Assembly: GCF_001636615.1 (NCBI RefSeq)
Contig: NZ_LGEK01000030.1
Coordinates: 1-49,893 of the forward strand
DNA from: Mucilaginibacter sp. L294
GTDB lineage: Bacteria; Bacteroidota; Bacteroidia; Sphingobacteriales; Sphingobacteriaceae
Direction: 5' to 3'
Length of the DNA stretch: 49,893 bases
The notes under the pieces were generated by a model. That model saw only the letters and a program-made list of their open reading frames with translations, did not search any database and had not been told where the DNA came from. Below are positions 36,311 to 45,434 of the stretch, piece by piece (within the stretch, counting starts at the first letter, position 1; every line of letters starts with the position of its first letter). The position numbers and the translations under genes were made by a program.

Positions 36311-39300
36311 TTAATGATGCGTTTCTAAAAGCAAGGGTTCATCGGCTATTTTTTTCTTTTTGAATTTTAAAATTAGGTTCTCTACAATGAGATACATAGA
36401 TGGTACCACAAACAGGGTAAGGATCATAGAGCTGGTTAACCCGCCGATAATTACCCACGCCATTCCATTCTTGATCTCGGCACCCGCCCCGCTGGCAATA
36501 GCAATAGGGAGCATGCCTAAAATCATCGCAAGTGTGGTCATCAGGATTGGCCTTAACCGCTCTTTACCAGCCTCAATCAATGCCTCCATAACAGGATGGC
36601 CCTGGGCTTTCAGATGGTTGGTGAAATCTACGATCAGGATAGCGTTTTTTGATACCAGCCCCAGCAGCATGATCACCCCGATAAGGGAAAATATATTAAG
36701 GGTTTGCATTGTTAATGCCAATGCCAGTAATGCCCCAACAAGGGCCACAGGGATAGAGAACAGCACCACAAACGGATAGATGGCATTCTCATAAAGCGCA
36801 ACCATAATGAGGTAAACCAAAACAATGGCCACGCCCAACGCAAAAAACAAGCTGCCAAAGGCATCTGCCTGGTTCTTGGCATCGCCCAAAAACTCTACCG
36901 AAATCCCTTCGGGCAGCTTTACCTGCGGGAGTTTCTTTTTGATATCTTCGGTTACCGAGCCTGAAGGCCTGCCTGCCACATTAGAGTTTACCGTTATGGC
37001 GCCCAAGCGGTCGCTGCGCTGTAATACACTTTCGCCTAAACCTTCGGTTACCTGGGCAAACTGGCTTAGCACAAAGCTTTGCCCGTCGCTATTGGTGAAC
37101 GATAAGTTCCTTACATTATTAATATCAGAGCGGTCATAGCTATCTAAACCAATCAGGATATCATACTCGTTGCCATCCTGTTTAAATTTGCTTTTATCGT
37201 TACCGCTAAAGGCGTTTTGTAAAGCCGCGCCTACCTGGCTGGCATCAATGCCCAATAAGGTCATTTTTTCCCTGTTCAGGTTAACCTCAACTTGCGGTTT
37301 CTGATCTTTTACCGAAAGTTCAACAAAGCGGGTACCGGGTACAGAGGCTACTATCTTTTTATATTCCTCAGCCACCTTACGCACCGCTTTAAGATCTATC
37401 CCTTTTACCGCTATCTGGATAGGGGCCTGGTTTGCACCGCCGGTTATGGAGGTAGGTGCCGAAGTTATTTTTACCCCGGGGATAACCGCGCTGAGCTGCT
37501 TTTGTAGCTTGCCTCCAAAATCCTCCGCAGTAATATCTCTTTGCTTTTTATCTACCATCGTAATGGTGATCTCTGCACGGTTGCTGTTGTTGGTTGTACC
37601 GGCTATGCTACCACTAACAAAACCAATGCTGGAGAATACCTTTGTTACCTCCGGCTGTTTCATGATCAGTTTTTCGGCCTGCTGAGTAATCATATTGGTT
37701 TGATAGATGGATGCGGATGGGGCCAGCTCCAGGGTAATGAGTAACTCGCCCTGATCTGCGCTGGGTATAAAGGCCGCGCCGATAAAACCCAGGGGCACTA
37801 GCGCTACAGAGCCGATTATTAGCACAATTACACCGGATAATAACCACCTTTTCTTTTTTAGTACAATGGCTAATAGCTTGCCGTAATCTTCTTTCAAAAG
37901 ATCCAAAAATCGTTCAAAGCCCAGGTTTAGCTTGCCCCAAAGGCTTTTCTCATTCAGCTTTTCTATCTTGCCGAACTTACTGGCCAGCATTGGTGTAACC
38001 GTAAAGGATACAAATAAGCTCATCAGGGTAGAAAATACCACCACCAGCGAAAACTCCTGCAACAGCGAACCAATGATACCACCCGCGAATGCAATAGGCA
38101 GGAACACCACCACGTCTACCAGTGTAATGGCCAGCGCGGTAAAGCCTATCTCGCTCCGGCCTTCTAATGCTGCTGTTTCTTTGTCGCGGCCCATTTCCAG
38201 GTGCCGGTATATATTTTCGAGTACCACAATCGAGTCATCCACCAGGATACCTACCACCAGCGACATAGCCATCAAAGTCATCAAATTGAGTGAGAAGCCC
38301 AGGAAATACATGGCAATAAACGTTGGGATAATAGAGGACGGTAAGGCTACCAGTACGAACATAGAGCTGCGGAAACTATGTAGAAAGGCCAGCATCACAA
38401 TGCCCACAATCACTACGGCCAGGCCAAGGTCTTCCATAACGCCATTGGCCGATTTTAATGTGTAAATGCTTTGATCTGATGAAACATCAAATTTTAAAGC
38501 CTGTGCTTTATACTGCGACTGGATCTCGGCAAATTTCAGCCTTACCTGTTTACTTACTTCAACCGCGTTGGCATCGCTTTGCTTAATAATTTGTACACCT
38601 ATTGATGGGATACCGTTGATATGGTTAATGGCCGTTGTTTTAGCGATAGCATCCACCACCTCGGCAATATCCTTCAGGTAAACACTGCCGGCACCCGGCC
38701 TTTGCTGCACAATCAGGCCCCTGATCTGTTCTGTAGAGGTTACATTGGCATCAAAACGAATAGACTGCTGCTGGTCGCGAGTTTCAATACTACCTGCCGG
38801 GTAGGATTGGTTCGCTTTGCTTAAAGCATCAGTTACCTGGCCTATACCCAGGCCATAAGCTTTCATCTTATCCTGATCAATATTTACTTGTATCTGGCGC
38901 TCATCGCCACCGATGATATTCACCTGGCCCACACCGGCTACATTTTGCAGCAGCGGCAGTAATTGCTTGTCTACAAAATCGTATAGCTCACGGGGAGATT
39001 GGGTGGAGGTTACCCCGGCTTTAAGTACGGGGGCATCTTCTAAATTTATCTTATTGACAATAGGTTTATTAATATCATCCGGCAGGTCGTTTTGTGCCTG
39101 GTCCGCTTTGCGCTGAATGTCGCGCTCGGCCTGGTCAATGTCTGTTCCGGCTTTAAGTTGTACCACAACACTTGATACCCCTTCCTGAGAGGTGGAGGTG
39201 ATCTTGTCCAACCCTTCAACTGATGAGAACGCATCTTCGAGTTTTTTTGTCACCGATGTTTCTACTTCTGCCGCGGATGCGCCCGGATATACGGTGCTTA

Positions 39301-39439
39301 CTGATACCGTAGGTACCTCTATCTTGGGTAGCAGGTTATAATTTAAACCCAGGTAAGATTTAATACCAAAGATGAAGAGGACGGTAAAAACTACAATGAT
39401 TAAAAGGGGCCGCTTAACGGCAATCTCTGTTATTGACAT
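36311..39439 (-). CDS. RND efflux pump inner-membrane protein (AcrB/HAE1 type)
   Basis: A 1042-residue transporter of normal length for the family. It has the N-terminal helix followed by LGLNYNLLPKIEVPTVSV, two large periplasmic loops, and 12 membrane helices. The proton-relay pair is Asp401-Asp402 in GILVDDSIVVLEN, and GLVSKNAILIVDF marks the second half. It exports drugs, detergents or other amphiphiles using the proton gradient. The adaptor gene is 10 bases upstream and TolC precedes that, giving a complete tripartite pump under the LytTR-regulated promoter. Confidence 0.95.
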   Translation of the reverse strand: MSITEIAVKRPLLIIVVFTVLFIFGIKSYLGLNYNLLPKIEVPTVSVSTVYPGASAAEVETSVTKKLEDAFSSVEGLDKITSTSQEGVSSVVVQLKAGTDIDQAERDIQRKADQAQNDLPDDINKPIVNKINLEDAPVLKAGVTSTQSPRELYDFVDKQLLPLLQNVAGVGQVNIIGGDERQIQVNIDQDKMKAYGLGIGQVTDALSKANQSYPAGSIETRDQQQSIRFDANVTSTEQIRGLIVQQRPGAGSVYLKDIAEVVDAIAKTTAINHINGIPSIGVQIIKQSDANAVEVSKQVRLKFAEIQSQYKAQALKFDVSSDQSIYTLKSANGVMEDLGLAVVIVGIVMLAFLHSFRSSMFVLVALPSSIIPTFIAMYFLGFSLNLMTLMAMSLVVGILVDDSIVVLENIYRHLEMGRDKETAALEGRSEIGFTALAITLVDVVVFLPIAFAGGIIGSLLQEFSLVVVFSTLMSLFVSFTVTPMLASKFGKIEKLNEKSLWGKLNLGFERFLDLLKEDYGKLLAIVLKKKRWLLSGVIVLIIGSVALVPLGFIGAAFIPSADQGELLITLELAPSASIYQTNMITQQAEKLIMKQPEVTKVFSSIGFVSGSIAGTTNNSNRAEITITMVDKKQRDITAEDFGGKLQKQLSAVIPGVKITSAPTSITGGANQAPIQIAVKGIDLKAVRKVAEEYKKIVASVPGTRFVELSVKDQKPQVEVNLNREKMTLLGIDASQVGAALQNAFSGNDKSKFKQDGNEYDILIGLDSYDRSDINNVRNLSFTNSDGQSFVLSQFAQVTEGLGESVLQRSDRLGAITVNSNVAGRPSGSVTEDIKKKLPQVKLPEGISVEFLGDAKNQADAFGSLFFALGVAIVLVYLIMVALYENAIYPFVVLFSIPVALVGALLALALTMQTLNIFSLIGVIMLLGLVSKNAILIVDFTNHLKAQGHPVMEALIEAGKERLRPILMTTLAMILGMLPIAIASGAGAEIKNGMAWVIIGGLTSSMILTLFVVPSMYLIVENLILKFKKKKIADEPLLLETHH

Positions 39440-39449
39440 CTGCTTGGTT

Positions 39450-40508
39450 TTATTTGGAAATAGTTACCCGTGTGCCGTCCTTCAGGTTTATCTGGCCTGA
39501 AGTAACTACTACTTCACCGGCCTTAAGGCCGCTTACAACTTGTATCAATCCATTCATTTCTATCCCTGTTTTTACCGGCTTTTGATGAACGATATTATTT
39601 TCAACCACATAAACGGCTGCATCTTTAATACTTTGGGTAAGCGCATCGCGCGGGATGAGCAGGATATCCTGTGTTGTTTTGCGGGAGAAGTCGGCGTAGA
39701 CAAATGTGCCTGAACGCAGCGGCGTGGTGTCTTTATTATCGGCCATGATCTCTACCCGGTAGTTATGTGTTTCGTCGGCCTGCGGGCTTATAAAGCTTAT
39801 TTTGCCGTTAAAGATCTGATCGGGATATACATCTGTTGTGATTTTAACCTCCTGGCCCTGCTTTACCTGATAAACCTCGTTTTCGGTAAGGTTGATCTGT
39901 ACTTTACCCTGCGATAAATTGACTATAGTAGCGATAGCTGTACCCGCGTTGGCAAACACACCCTGCTCTACAGGCTTCTCAGAAATGATACCGCTTGTGG
40001 GTGCTTTAATAGAAGCATCGCTGATCTGTTTTCTAACCTGGTTTACCTGGTTGGTAGCATCCAAATAATTCTGGCGGATCTCGTTCACTTTTTCCTGGGT
40101 GGCGGCCTGTCCTTTTAACAATTCGGTATAAGTTTCAAGGTCGCGGCGTAATTTGGCTGTGTTACTTTCGGCCTTTTGCAGGTCTAACTGTGCTGATCGG
40201 GTGTCAATAACAGCTAACACCTGCCCCTGGCTAACATGGTCGCCAAGGTTAAACTTTAACTGTTGGATAGTGCCGCCCGTTGTAGAGAGTACTTTGGCTT
40301 CTTTGAAGGGTGCAAGCGTACCGGTCTTGATCAGGCTGATCTCCTGCCGCTGCTCTTTAACCGTAGCTGTTTTTACTGGGATACTCACTAAGGTATCCTT
40401 AGGGGCCTCTTTCTTTTTATCTAAAGTGCTTTTGTTAGAGGCAAGCCGTAATACGATCAATGCTAGTAAGATCACAACGATAAGGCCGATGATATATTTA
40501 CGTTTCAT
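39450..40508 (-). CDS. RND periplasmic adaptor protein
   Basis: A 352-residue membrane fusion protein. An N-terminal membrane anchor (about 5-24) has no lipobox cysteine. The split lipoyl domain (GGTIQQLKFNLGDHVSQGQVL and SIKAPTSGIISEK) flanks an alpha-helical hairpin (about 110-165); beta-barrel and membrane-proximal domains follow. It links the RND pump to the TolC-like channel. It lies 6 bases after the TolC gene stop and 10 bases before the pump gene. Confidence 0.94.
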   Translation of the reverse strand: MKRKYIIGLIVVILLALIVLRLASNKSTLDKKKEAPKDTLVSIPVKTATVKEQRQEISLIKTGTLAPFKEAKVLSTTGGTIQQLKFNLGDHVSQGQVLAVIDTRSAQLDLQKAESNTAKLRRDLETYTELLKGQAATQEKVNEIRQNYLDATNQVNQVRKQISDASIKAPTSGIISEKPVEQGVFANAGTAIATIVNLSQGKVQINLTENEVYQVKQGQEVKITTDVYPDQIFNGKISFISPQADETHNYRVEIMADNKDTTPLRSGTFVYADFSRKTTQDILLIPRDALTQSIKDAAVYVVENNIVHQKPVKTGIEMNGLIQVVSGLKAGEVVVTSGQINLKDGTRVTISK

Positions 40509-40514
40509 ATATAT

Positions 40515-41849
40515 TTAAAGTGAGCTGTAAAAGGTTTTAAGGGTGCCGGCAGCCTTTTCAACGTCGAGTTTGGCCTGGTAAAAGCTGTATAAGGAGTTGA
40601 GATAGTTGTTTTGCGCGTCTTTTATGGCGTATTGGGCGTTAAGCCAGTCGTTAAGATCGGTTACACCTTTTATAAACTGCAGGTTGGTAGTCCTGAACAC
40701 AGATTGCGCCAGTTCAATATTACGGCTGTCGTTATCCAGATTACTTTGGGCTTTGATGATTTTGGTTTTAGCATTTTCGTATTCCAGCTGGTACTTACCC
40801 TGATCCAGTTTCAGGTTCTCGGCCGCGTTAAGGCTTTTATACCTGGCCTGGCTGTACTGGGCGTTTCGCTTAAAAAAATCAAACAGCGGAATGGTTAATT
40901 TTAAACCAATAGCCGAGTAGGGGCTGAAATCGCTAAATGCAGGCCCCAGGGTGTTACCAAAGCCAACGGCACCATAACGAGCGTAACCGGTTAATTTAGG
41001 AATTGCCCCGGCCTTAATACGTTGCTGATCTATTTCCAGTAGGTGAGAATTGATTTCGGAAAGCTGGTAATCGGTCCGGTTACCGGCCGAAAAAGAATTG
41101 CTGGAGGGGTCAATCAGCGCCGGTGTGTTAATATCCTGGCTGGAAGCTGTATCTACCTGCAATGCCGAAGCGATGGGGTATCCCATGTTGTATTTTAACT
41201 GGTTCTCTGAAAGTGTTAGGCTGCTTTCTGCCACCCTGATCTGAGAAACGGCGTTGTTATAGTTAACCGTTACTTTGTCAAGATCTTTTTGTAGCGTTAC
41301 ACCCTTTTTCACCTGCAGCCGGGAAATATCCATTTGCTTGCGGTATGTTTCGAGGTTTGCCCTCAATAGGCGCAGTTGTTCCCGATAAACGTAAATCTGG
41401 TAATAAGAGTTACTGATATCGTAAATGATGGTTTCTTCGTTCTTTTTTACGTTCAGGTCGGCTTGTTGCTTGTTGTACTTGTTGGCTTTTAACCCGTTTA
41501 GTAACGACTGGTCATAAATGGTCTGATCAAGCTGTGCAACACCGTTTGTGTTGTATTTTTGGGTGAAGGCCACTTTAACTGCTTCGGGGCCGAAAATGCC
41601 TGCCGGGATGATGGATTGCTGTACTTTTAAGTTATCGTCAAAAGTTCCGGTAACGCTTACTTTAGGTAGATAGTCGGCCAGGGCTTCTTTTGCCTGGGCA
41701 TCGGCGGCTCGTTTTTCATTTTCGTAAACTATACCCGAGCGATTATTTTTTAGGCCGTACGCTATGCAATCCTTCAGGTTCCATTGCTGCTGTGCAAACA
41801 AACTAAAGGGGAGAAAGCAGATCAGCGCCAATAAAGCATTTCTTTTCAT
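40515..41849 (-). CDS. TolC-family outer-membrane efflux protein
   Basis: A 444-residue protein with a signal peptide (about 1-20, LPFSLFAQ). Two long helical repeats are visible, each with TolC-type sequence (LLRANLETYRKQMDISRLQVKKG and the repeat near FRTTNLQFIKGVTDLNDWL). It forms the outer-membrane and periplasmic tunnel of the tripartite pump. It is the first gene of the pump operon, with a -7 box about 58 bases upstream and a predicted LytTR operator further up. Confidence 0.94.
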   Translation of the reverse strand: MKRNALLALICFLPFSLFAQQQWNLKDCIAYGLKNNRSGIVYENEKRAADAQAKEALADYLPKVSVTGTFDDNLKVQQSIIPAGIFGPEAVKVAFTQKYNTNGVAQLDQTIYDQSLLNGLKANKYNKQQADLNVKKNEETIIYDISNSYYQIYVYREQLRLLRANLETYRKQMDISRLQVKKGVTLQKDLDKVTVNYNNAVSQIRVAESSLTLSENQLKYNMGYPIASALQVDTASSQDINTPALIDPSSNSFSAGNRTDYQLSEINSHLLEIDQQRIKAGAIPKLTGYARYGAVGFGNTLGPAFSDFSPYSAIGLKLTIPLFDFFKRNAQYSQARYKSLNAAENLKLDQGKYQLEYENAKTKIIKAQSNLDNDSRNIELAQSVFRTTNLQFIKGVTDLNDWLNAQYAIKDAQNNYLNSLYSFYQAKLDVEKAAGTLKTFYSSL

Positions 41850-41906
41850 TTTCCTGTATTAAACCTTTACCAGGTGTGTAATGCCGTGGTTTCAAATATG
41901 ATGGCG

Positions 41907-41982
41907 CAAAAGTATCCCGGTAATAGGTTTGGCTCGGAAATTTCAGAATGAAAAGGACAAAACGGGCAATGAAACGGACACC
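41907..41982 (-). promoter_or_regulatory. tolC promoter with LytTR-type direct-repeat operator
   Basis: On the minus strand the -7 box is TACTTTTG (41914-41907). Forty bases further upstream begins a pair of direct repeats; on the plus strand GGACAAA is at 41955-41961 and GGACACC at 41976-41982, a 21-base period. The spacer shares GGCA-n-TGAA-n-C with the copy before the kinase gene. No good -33 box is seen, which fits an activated promoter. LytTR proteins such as AgrA bind direct repeats with this period. Confidence 0.7.
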
Positions 41983-42057
41983 TCGCATCAAAAAGGCTTT
42001 TTTGATGAAATATTTGATTAATTACCAGATGGAAGCGGTTGTTTGGGATAAATCAGA

Positions 42058-42819
42058 TTATTGTTCTATCCATTTTAAGAATGGTTGCGCTTTTATCTTG
42101 CTGATGATGATCTTTTCAGGCGTAGCAATCTTTGTAGATACGTAAAGCTTGCGGTTAAAATAATGTTCAATGTTTTGAACCGCATCCCTGTTGACGATAT
42201 ACTGCCTGTTAGCCCTAAAAAATTGCTGTGGGTTTAGCATGATCTCTAATTGTTCAATGGTGTATTGAACAGGGTAGCTTTTTTCGTGGTTATCGTAAAG
42301 ATACACTACTCCTTCGGATGCATAAATGAATTGGATCTCCGTTACCCGCATGGGAATGATCTTTTCGCGGTAATGAACCAGTATATTTTGTTTGTATGAA
42401 GTATCCATCTGTACCAATACCTTGTTTAAATTATTGGTATACTGTGCCCCGTTAATGAGATGCTCTTTAAGGCGGATATACTTTTCAAGGCTTTTCTGAA
42501 GCATATCTTCTTCCACCGGCTTTAACAAATAATCAATACTGTTAGATTCAAAAGCCCGTATTGCATATTCATCAAACGCGGTACAAAAAATAACCGGCGC
42601 ATCTATCTGTACTCCCCTGAATATTTCAAAACTCAGGCCGTCTCCTAACTGGATATCAGAGAAGATCAAGTCTGGTGCAGGGTTTCCGTTTAACCAGGTA
42701 ATTGCTGATGAAACAGACGGAAGGATCACTTCCACGCGAATTTCGCTGTCCAGCTCCTGCAGCATGCCTTTAAGCTCTTTGGCAGTTTTGGCTTCGTCTT
42801 CTATGATAATTACTCTCAT
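42058..42819 (-). CDS. LytTR-family response regulator
   Basis: A 253-residue protein. The receiver domain (1-120) keeps the acidic pair Glu7/Asp8, phospho-acceptor Asp55 (IFSDIQLG), Thr80 and Lys100 (YLLKPVEE). The LytTR DNA-binding domain covers about 145-253, with MRVTEIQFIYASEGVVYLY and FRANRQYIVN. Its start overlaps the kinase stop by 4 bases. Two matching direct-repeat sites, before the kinase gene and before tolC, are its likely targets. Confidence 0.95.
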   Translation of the reverse strand: MRVIIIEDEAKTAKELKGMLQELDSEIRVEVILPSVSSAITWLNGNPAPDLIFSDIQLGDGLSFEIFRGVQIDAPVIFCTAFDEYAIRAFESNSIDYLLKPVEEDMLQKSLEKYIRLKEHLINGAQYTNNLNKVLVQMDTSYKQNILVHYREKIIPMRVTEIQFIYASEGVVYLYDNHEKSYPVQYTIEQLEIMLNPQQFFRANRQYIVNRDAVQNIEHYFNRKLYVSTKIATPEKIIISKIKAQPFLKWIEQ

Positions 42820-43838
42820 TTGTTTAGTAATGGCAAGTTAACCGAAAAATACGAGCCGTTATTAATGATTTGAACAGGTTTATGAATAAGTAATTTGTAA
42901 CGCTCCGTTATGTTTTTAAGCCCGGTCCCGGTGCTATCTTCAGCTACTTTTTTAAGTTGCAGGTTATTTGTTACAATAAGTGCCGGCGAATCATCTGTTA
43001 GGATAGTGATATGCAAAGGCTGTTCCGGTGAAAGCGTATTGTGCTTAATGGCGTTTTCTATGAGCAATTGCAGCGACATGGGAGGTATCATAAAAAGCAG
43101 GTGTTCATCCGGGATTTTGATATCTACCAACAGTGCGTCCTCAAACCGCTCATTCATGATATAGAGATAGGATTTGATAAAGGTTAATTCATCTTTCAGC
43201 GGTGTGAGGTAGCTTTCGTTAAAATTTAACACATAACGATATACTGCGGCAAGCTGAACTATGTAATTTTTGGTGGGTTGGTCGCTTGCTATGGTTTTTA
43301 ATGTACTTAAGGAATTGAACAAAAAATGCGGGCTAATCTGTTGTTGCAAAGAAATGAGTTGGGCGCGCAAATGGGCTTGCTCCAGTATCTCATTTTCTAA
43401 CTGAGAACTTTGTAAAGCCGTGCTGGTATGGGCGCTGTAAAAAACAACGTAAGAAACAATGCTAGCTAAAAATGCTCCAATGAAGTGAACGATGAAATCA
43501 GAGATAGTATCAAACGGGACGCCATTAGAAACCAGTGTAGTGGGCGGTAGTACATTATAAAGGATATAAGCTAACGCAAACGTAACAAGCGTGGCAGTAG
43601 CATTACTTAAAACATGTTTCGCATAATTCTTGAGCCATGAAAATTCATGGAGCAGGAAAAAACCATGTATCATCCAGCAGGCGAATAGCGTTAAGGAGAT
43701 TTGTAAGGAATATTCAGGATACTCCCACCATTTAACATCTACAAGGCTATTATGGCGAAGTAACAGGCTGATCATCGTTACGATGGTCAATATTGCTGTT
43801 ACGATAAAAAACCACTTAAACTGATAGTTTTTGAACAT
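42816..43838 (-). CDS. LytS-type sensor histidine kinase
   Basis: A 340-residue membrane kinase. Four hydrophobic helices in residues 8-136 lack a large extracytoplasmic domain. The His_kinase motif QQQISPHFLFNSL carries His171. The ATPase N box is LLIENAIKHNTL and the G box is GTGLKNITERY. It should phosphorylate the LytTR regulator with which it overlaps by 4 bases. The start codon is only 5 bases past the -7 box TACATTTG, so the mRNA is probably leaderless. Confidence 0.94.
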   Translation of the reverse strand: MFKNYQFKWFFIVTAILTIVTMISLLLRHNSLVDVKWWEYPEYSLQISLTLFACWMIHGFFLLHEFSWLKNYAKHVLSNATATLVTFALAYILYNVLPPTTLVSNGVPFDTISDFIVHFIGAFLASIVSYVVFYSAHTSTALQSSQLENEILEQAHLRAQLISLQQQISPHFLFNSLSTLKTIASDQPTKNYIVQLAAVYRYVLNFNESYLTPLKDELTFIKSYLYIMNERFEDALLVDIKIPDEHLLFMIPPMSLQLLIENAIKHNTLSPEQPLHITILTDDSPALIVTNNLQLKKVAEDSTGTGLKNITERYKLLIHKPVQIINNGSYFSVNLPLLNK

Positions 43839-43843
43839 ACAGA

Positions 43844-43919
43844 CAAATGTATTTCAAAAAGAGCATAGATGTATATCTGGCTATTCAATCTGGACAAATT
43901 TGGCACTGAAGCGGACAAA
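43844..43919 (-). promoter_or_regulatory. Kinase-gene promoter with LytTR-type direct-repeat operator
   Basis: The minus-strand -7 box TACATTTG occupies 43851-43844. On the plus strand, GGACAAA repeats at 43892-43898 and 43913-43919, again a 21-base period and again starting 40 bases beyond the -7 box. Sequence between the repeats matches the tolC site at GGCA-n-TGAA-n-C. This predicts autoregulation of the two-component pair. Confidence 0.7.
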
Positions 43920-44144
43920 CCAGTGTTGATGATTTAAATATTTGTCTTAGTCTCCCAAATTAATGGTTCTATATTGATAGAATACCTAACATCATATAAA
44001 CAGTTTCGAGTTTGTTTTAGTCGAAAACAATGTAGCTGACGTCGCATCCATCACTTTTATAATTTTTATTGGACGCTATCTCATGGCGTTTAACAATTCG
44101 CTTTTGTTTAGATTGTTATTTTGAGGGGAAATATATAAATAAAC

Positions 44145-44178
44145 GAAAAAAGCCTCTCTAATTACTTAGAGAGGCTTT
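44145..44178 (-). terminator. Strong rho-independent terminator
   Basis: Perfect 13-base arms AAAGCCTCTCTAA (44149-44161) and TTAGAGAGGCTTT (44166-44178) surround a 4-base loop. On the minus strand the stem runs into TTTTTT. It would stop transcripts leaving the accessory region. Confidence 0.85.
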
Positions 44179-44179
44179 G

Positions 44180-44202
44180 GGAGTGATCCCGCTGGGGTCA
44201 CA
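44180..44202 (+). other. tRNA-3'-end-like fragment, possible attachment site
   Basis: The stretch containing GATCCCGCTGGGGTCACA resembles the 3' half of a tRNA T arm plus acceptor strand. No matching 5' acceptor strand (TGACCCCA) lies upstream, so it is not a whole tRNA. Such fragments mark att sites of elements integrated by tyrosine recombinases. No integrase is visible in the window, so this remains a suggestion. Confidence 0.35.
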
Positions 44203-44209
44203 TTATGTA

Positions 44210-44234
44210 TAGAAAAACGCCCTTAATGGCGTTT
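44210..44234 (-). terminator. Second minus-strand terminator
   Basis: On the minus strand AACGCC and GGCGTT form a stem with a 5-base ATTAA loop, followed by a TTTTT run. It lies downstream of the nuclease-like gene. Confidence 0.65.
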
Positions 44235-44255
44235 AATCGAAGGTTTTCAAAATTG

Positions 44256-44284
44256 GGGTCCCAAAAAGGGCACCATTTTTTTTG
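44256..44284 (+). terminator. Orphan plus-strand terminator-like hairpin
   Basis: GGTCCC and GGGCACC (one bulged base) flank AAAAA and are followed by ATTTTTTTT. No plus-strand gene lies upstream within 9 kb, so it may be a relic of a lost gene at the junction. Confidence 0.4.
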
Positions 44285-44435
44285 ACCTGTTTTAGTTTGT
44301 TTTAAAGAACTTTTGCGATATGCGAAATTAAGTATTGCCTAGTCAAAATACAAAATTATTATGGCGTCAGTTATTATTAGAGAGTATTTCTTGATATGAA
44401 AGAGCGTTCGTAAAAGCTGGTGTTATTAGTTCTTA

Positions 44436-45434
44436 TTACTCTCGTCTTGAATCTACAAGACGTCCGGGATTCCAGTAAAAAATTTTATTGTTTAGTTGAA
44501 AAGAAATCGGGCGCTGTAAAGGGAGTGATAATGCCTGATTACCAAACCGGACCAGACTCGTCATTTTACTTTCGATCATTTCAAAAACCTTGTCTTTTAG
44601 CGGTAGTATTTCATCTGGAACATCGCCAATGAAATTGCAATAGAAATTTGCTATAGTATCAAAGCCATTCGATTGTGCAACTTGGGAGAATATTAAAGCG
44701 AACGTTATCGTCTTTGTCTGATGGCTTAGGATATGAGTAACCATGGATCGAAATAACGCATCAGGGAGGCTAAACATTCCTGTGTTCAACAAAATCACAC
44801 CTGCTGCTTTAATCTCCTGGGTTTCTCTAAATGCTTTTACCTGCTCAGAAGCTTTTTTTACCTGATTTTGAATCGTGTTTTTTATCAGAACATGGTATTT
44901 GGCCGTCAAACTTCCGTATTCTTTGGCAGGATCAAGATTTACGGTATGAAATTCTAATTGCTTAAACAACTTACCAACGGATTTTTGCCTGTCCTTGTCG
45001 AATAGCCCTTCTTTTTGAAGATCCTTTAATTCCATTACAACTCCGTTCCAAAGGAAATCAGGGGTCTTCGTACTGATTTCGGGTATTTTTATTCCGCCCA
45101 TTTTCGTGATCATCTTCTCAAAATCAACCTCAGAAAAACGCGGCGAATTGAAAAAGCCCTGATTACTTTGTAGGGGGGCAATAAAGCAAATAAAAGAACA
45201 ACCAATATCCCTGGCAATGTAAAAAGAGTCCAACAATTCTTTACTTCTTTCAGCGCAAAAACTCTCCGTTATCTCCTCTACCTCCAGTTCGGAGCATATT
45301 GGATATTTAAATTCTACCGAGCGGGCATAACAATAGGCTACCGTACAAAACTTTTCCTGGACCAACAGCAAGCATTTCGCGTAGTGGTTATGTTCCACAT
45401 TATATCCCTCATAAATAATGCTGAAAATTGACAT
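44436..45434 (-). CDS. Putative PD-(D/E)XK nuclease, possible defence effector
   Basis: A 332-residue soluble protein not assigned to a named family. Residues 125-137 read PDFLWNGVVMELK, the core of a PD-(D/E)XK nuclease: Asp126, then Glu135-x-Lys137 on a hydrophobic strand. The helix SEQVKAFRE (about 196-204) and strand AAGVILLN (210-217) that follow fit the same fold. Its ATG shares the bases CATG (45432-45435) with an ATG of the divergent 621-residue gene, so the two 5' ends overlap. It could cut foreign or host DNA. Nuclease call is motif-based; function inferred. Confidence 0.6.
   Translation of the reverse strand: MSIFSIIYEGYNVEHNHYAKCLLLVQEKFCTVAYCYARSVEFKYPICSELEVEEITESFCAERSKELLDSFYIARDIGCSFICFIAPLQSNQGFFNSPRFSEVDFEKMITKMGGIKIPEISTKTPDFLWNGVVMELKDLQKEGLFDKDRQKSVGKLFKQLEFHTVNLDPAKEYGSLTAKYHVLIKNTIQNQVKKASEQVKAFRETQEIKAAGVILLNTGMFSLPDALFRSMVTHILSHQTKTITFALIFSQVAQSNGFDTIANFYCNFIGDVPDEILPLKDKVFEMIESKMTSLVRFGNQALSLPLQRPISFQLNNKIFYWNPGRLVDSRRE

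Larger units (their letters stand above)
43920..44435. other. Gene-free junction between core genes and the accessory region
   Basis: No credible gene is seen in this stretch on either strand. It holds two minus-strand terminators, an orphan plus-strand terminator-like hairpin, a tRNA-3'-end-like fragment, and an 11-base direct repeat ATGGCGTTTAA at 44083-44093 and 44226-44236. It separates the LytTR/efflux block from defence-type genes and looks like an insertion junction. Confidence 0.5.

Noticed and set aside
37932..38465. 177-codon plus-strand frame inside the RND pump gene
   Set aside because: It is low-complexity Ser/Thr-rich and antisense to a conserved pump; a shadow frame.
44180..44202. 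Complete tRNA gene
   Set aside because: Only the 3' T-arm and acceptor-like part is present; no anticodon arm or 5' acceptor strand is found upstream.
44443..44462. Terminator formed by CGTCTTG/CAAGACG at the end of the nuclease-like gene
   Set aside because: The hairpin lies inside the coding end and is not followed by a T run on either strand.
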